A stretch of DNA of 64,000 bases from Bactericera cockerelli (Eukaryota > Arthropoda > Insecta > Hemiptera > Triozidae): contig CM044955.1 of assembly GCA_024516035.1 (NCBI GenBank), positions 19,747,449 to 19,811,448 of the forward strand, written 5' to 3'. The notes below the pieces were generated by a model. That model was given only the letters and a program-made list of their open reading frames with translations. It had not been told where the DNA came from and ran no database searches. Positions 61,356 to 64,000 of this stretch are shown here, one piece after another (the stretch's first letter is position 1; every line of letters begins with the position of its first letter). The position numbers were made by a program, and so were the translations under genes.

Positions 61356-61482
61356 ATTATAAAATTATAATAATAACACTCGTAAGTGGAAGGTAACCAC
61401 CAGGCGAGGTTAATACTCAAAGCGTTTTCTACCAACTAACCTGCAGAGTCATTATTATGTGGTCACAAACTCAAATTTATAA

Positions 61483-61585
61483 GGAAAAATTCATGCATTC
61501 GGTGGGGTTCGAACCAACGGATCCCTAATACGCTACCTGAATTACCAGACTAGCACATTAACCACTTGAATACCACTGCAAGTAT
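61483..61585 (-). mobile_element. SINE family F, clean copy (tRNA-like head with an insertion)
   Basis: The minus strand carries GTGGTATTCAAGTGGTTAAT, then GTGCTAGTCTGGTAATTCAG, then TAGGGATCCGTTGGTTCGAA (B box) and CCCCACCGAATGCATGAATT. The spacing between A and B boxes exceeds that of a normal tRNA, so this is a diverged Pol III promoter of a SINE. Confidence 0.65.
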
Positions 61586-61694
61586 AGTCAGAGTATGAGT
61601 ATGAGACAGAGCTTGAGCATTATAATGTATCTAATATGTATCATAGATTGACATGTAGTGATTGACACATAATATAATATATTATGTAGGTTAT

Positions 61695-61790
61695 GAGGCG
61701 GCGTAAATTGATAGATAAAATAAGGCGGCAGACTAAAGGCCGATGGTTCAAGTCCCAAGTTAACCAAAAATTCTATTACTTTGACATATA
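61695..61790 (+). mobile_element. SINE family B copy, diverged and 3'-truncated
   Basis: AATTGATAGATAAAATAAGG then GGCGGCAGACTAAAGGCCGA and TGGTTCAAGTCCCAAGTTAA follow the family B head and B box. The body is lost after about 61,790. Confidence 0.55.
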
Positions 61791-62382
61791 AATCGACCTG
61801 AACTTATTCAATGGCGTGCATTATTTTGGTTTTGGGGGTTGCTGTGGTCTTTATGGTCAGCGAAGCGAGAAAAGCCTCAAATTGTTCCTTCAGGATGTCC
61901 AAGGTGGCATAAGCTGTGCGAGACATAGCGTCGTCCTGTTTGAATATTGAACAAATGACAGCTAATTTAACAAATGTGCGTATAATATAGTCATTATCAA
62001 CTCTCAGAGATAATAGGAAATTCCTATTGAAAAATCATTCATTTACCTATTCTCTTTAGATAAACAGAAAATCTAAAACGAAAATCTAAAAAATATGCAT
62101 ATATAGGAAGATAAAATAGCATTTTTACCAAACCTAAATGAAGTTCACAGTGTTATGAAGTCCATAAATGCTGGAGAGCATTTTCAACAGGACCTCCTTA
62201 AATAAATTTGGGGGAGGGCATACTTAACTTTGCTTTGAGCCGAAAAGAGGATTTTTTTAAAAATACATATTGATGTTTATTTAAAGATCTGAGTCCTTCC
62301 TCCCAAGAGGATTTGCAAAGGTACTTGTGGGCAAAATAATTTTCCAATATTCATACTCATACAAATAGTTACTCGATTTTCC

Positions 62383-62462
62383 TACGTACATATGAGTAGA
62401 CCCTGAATATTCATCAGTAACAGAGCATAAAATGTCTCTGCTGCTCCCCAGAAATGCAGGTC
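62383..62462 (-). mobile_element. SINE family G tail fragment
   Basis: The minus strand reads GGACCTGCATTTCTGGGGAG, then ATTTTATGCTCTGTTACTGA and ATTCAGGGTCTACTCATATG. This parallels the tail of the 61,205 copy. The head is missing. Confidence 0.45.
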
Positions 62463-62536
62463 CCCACCCTCAGGACACTGTATGAAAGTCAGTGCACTAC
62501 TCCAGTATTCTTGAAAGTATTCACCATTGTCGACGA

Positions 62537-62574
62537 TGTCCATACTTTTAACTTGAAAGTTGAAAGTATGGACA
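62537..62574. repeat. Hairpin with a 12-bp perfect stem
   Basis: TGTCCATACTTT (62,537-62,548) pairs with AAAGTATGGACA (62,563-62,574). It lies within a short open frame that I do not consider a gene. Confidence 0.55.
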
Positions 62575-63505
62575 TAATCAAAGCATTCGATATATTTGTA
62601 GAAGTAGGTACAGTGTCACTACTGTCAGTGTATAAAAGATCTATAAAGCAGGAATAATGCTGGTAGAATATTCACTTAGGTACTCGTAATTACGAACATT
62701 TCCTATCAAACTAGGTAAAGTAGTAACCAATGTATTGTAGATATCATGAATGCTGAATACTGAAAGGTGTCTGATGCACCTCGGTCAACTCAAAATAAAC
62801 ATCCTTTGTACTTATAATTAAGTAGGTAGTTAGGTACATGAAATAGCTCTCGTCTTTCTTTCAAGTCATACGAGTATATTAGAACCTATAGGTATCAAAA
62901 TTTCAGAATGGGAGGCAAATGTTAGATATTATGGTAGTTATAGCACCTTTAGATGCATCTTCACAAATTTTATGTCTTCCATAATCTTTATGATTTATTA
63001 AATTCGAATTGCAAATTTATGAATGTTGAGCTAAGATATTATATGCATGCAACAATTCAAACAATGCAAGTAGGTAATCTTTTTCAATACATAGATACAT
63101 ATATTATCCAATATTTAGGTATATAATATCTGGAAATAAAGAAATCATACTACCTGAACACTCATGTGGAGCCAGTTACAAATAGCCTACATAATAAAAT
63201 ATCTTTGTTTCAGTTTATAGGATTGTAAAAGTCATAAACAATAAAATCAACACTTGAAGTCGGACATAAACTTTCAATAAACGACAGACATCAACAATTG
63301 ATCATTGTGTTGTGGTTCATCTAAAAAAACTAAACATTCAAATCAAATAAACTGACTTTGATGTGTTTATAAAATCATCCCTCATGACAACTAGAACTCA
63401 ATAGTAGTGTAATGGTTTTGTGAATTATGAGCGGAAATTCGAGCAAAGACCCAACGACCTAAATCATGAAAAGTGATAACTTGCTGACATATAGTTGGAT
63501 ATAAA

Positions 63506-64000
63506 ATGCCTCGACCTTGCAGGGAAACCTATGGGGACCAGAAGCCTCCCTACTCCTACATCTCCCTCACAGCCATGGCTATCTGGAGTTCCCCGGAGAA
63601 AATGCTTCCCCTGTCTGACATCTACAGATTCATCGCAGATAGATTTCCTTATTACAGGAGGAACACACAGCGGTGGCAGAATTCCCTGCGTCACAATCTA
63701 TCCTTCAACGATTGTTTTGTTAAAATTCCCAGGAGACCTGACAGGCCAGGCAAGGGGCGTACTGGGCGCTGCACCCGGCTGCTTTGGATATGTTTGAGAA
63801 CGGATCATTTCTCAGAAGAAGAAAAAGGTTCAAGCTTCCCAAAGTCGATCAAAGCCTTCTCGAAGCAACTTATCCTATACTGAAGGCTGAAAACTTTACG
63901 AACGTCAAAGAAAGCAAGTCAGAACCGCTGAAACCAACAACTTTAAGTAATGCCAACAAGTCGTTTAGTATCGACAGCATCATCTCTTCTCAACCGTCTT
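63506..64000 (+). CDS. FoxB: FoxB-class forkhead transcription factor, 5' part, with a one-base frameshift; runs off the window
   Basis: This encodes a forkhead (winged-helix) DNA-binding transcription factor acting in the nucleus. The start ATG at 63,506 is chosen because FoxB proteins begin MPRP and the domain follows at once. Visible motifs are [14 protein letters not shown] (about residues 13-26), the recognition-helix segment [15 protein letters not shown], and the wing motif IPRRPD followed by PGKG. After the Gly codon at 63,755-63,757 the frame slips by one base. From 63,760 the expected continuation YWALHPAA, then [15 protein letters not shown], is read in another frame. That frame stays open for 80 codons to the edge and includes FSIDSIIS, resembling the FSIDSI-type motif of FoxB C-termini. 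In the original frame translation runs into unrelated sequence and stops at 63,881. No intron is visible in the part seen. The preserved second frame suggests a sequencing or assembly indel in the G-run at 63,754-63,757, though a young pseudogene is possible. The class is assigned from remembered family motifs: in Drosophila it comprises fd96Ca and fd96Cb, which work in the embryonic nervous system and head. Confidence 0.93.

Larger units (their letters stand above)
61791..63505. other. Region upstream of FoxB
   Basis: About 1.7 kb with no other gene. It probably contains 5' UTR and promoter of FoxB, but no TATA box, initiator or conserved block can be assigned by eye. The TATAAAATG at 63,500 overlaps the start codon and is not a usable promoter element. 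Confidence 0.5.

Noticed and set aside
63495..63797. 100-codon frame overlapping FoxB in another frame
   Set aside because: It is a shadow of the FoxB coding sequence. Its frame lacks any conserved motif.

Overview
The window looks like eukaryotic nuclear DNA from an arthropod, most likely an insect. It is AT-rich, almost gene-free and dense in short transposable elements (SINEs, Helitron-type, piggyBac-type and foldback elements). A recognisable animal developmental gene sits at the right edge. A hemipteran would fit the repeat style, but that is a weak guess. I see no operons, prokaryotic genes, CRISPR arrays or viral genes.

The one convincing protein-coding gene is a forkhead-box transcription factor of the FoxB class (fd96Ca/fd96Cb type). 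It starts at 63,506 (+) and runs off the right end. Its forkhead domain is almost intact, but the frame slips by one base at about 63,757. The coding sequence continues in the new frame to the window edge. Weaker protein traces are degraded mobile-element fragments: a DUF4817-type transposon N-terminus (12,931-13,145), a LINE reverse-transcriptase C-terminus (17,884-18,168) and a BED zinc finger of hAT-transposase type (51,624-51,809). There is also a doubtful pair of minus-strand exons (2,752-3,307).

Layout. 1-22.7 kb: normal-looking intergenic DNA with a 154-bp-spaced duplication, a 400-bp inverted-repeat element, SINEs, a Helitron-like element and a TIR element with hairpin ends. About 22.7-48.07 kb: sequence of very different texture, packed with homopolymer runs of all four bases. 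Repeats that also occur in the clean flanks are recognisable here but badly corrupted, so I read it as unpolished or low-quality assembly rather than biology. 48.07-63.5 kb: normal texture again, with SINEs, a second Helitron-like element, a 514-bp foldback with 221-bp perfect arms, two TTAA-flanked MITEs, a 1,091-bp TA-flanked foldback and a 100-N scaffold gap (59,701-59,800). 63.5-64 kb: FoxB.

The most interesting signal is a SINE pair. One family has a tRNA-like head (21,980; 50,915; noisy 27,590) and another has a 5S-rRNA-like head (55,483; noisy 28,490 and 40,084). Both carry the same body, so one SINE body appears to have been used with two kinds of Pol III promoter. Several further tRNA-headed SINE families (called A, B, F and G here) recur across the window. 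Their clean copies serve as internal rulers of the damage in the central block.
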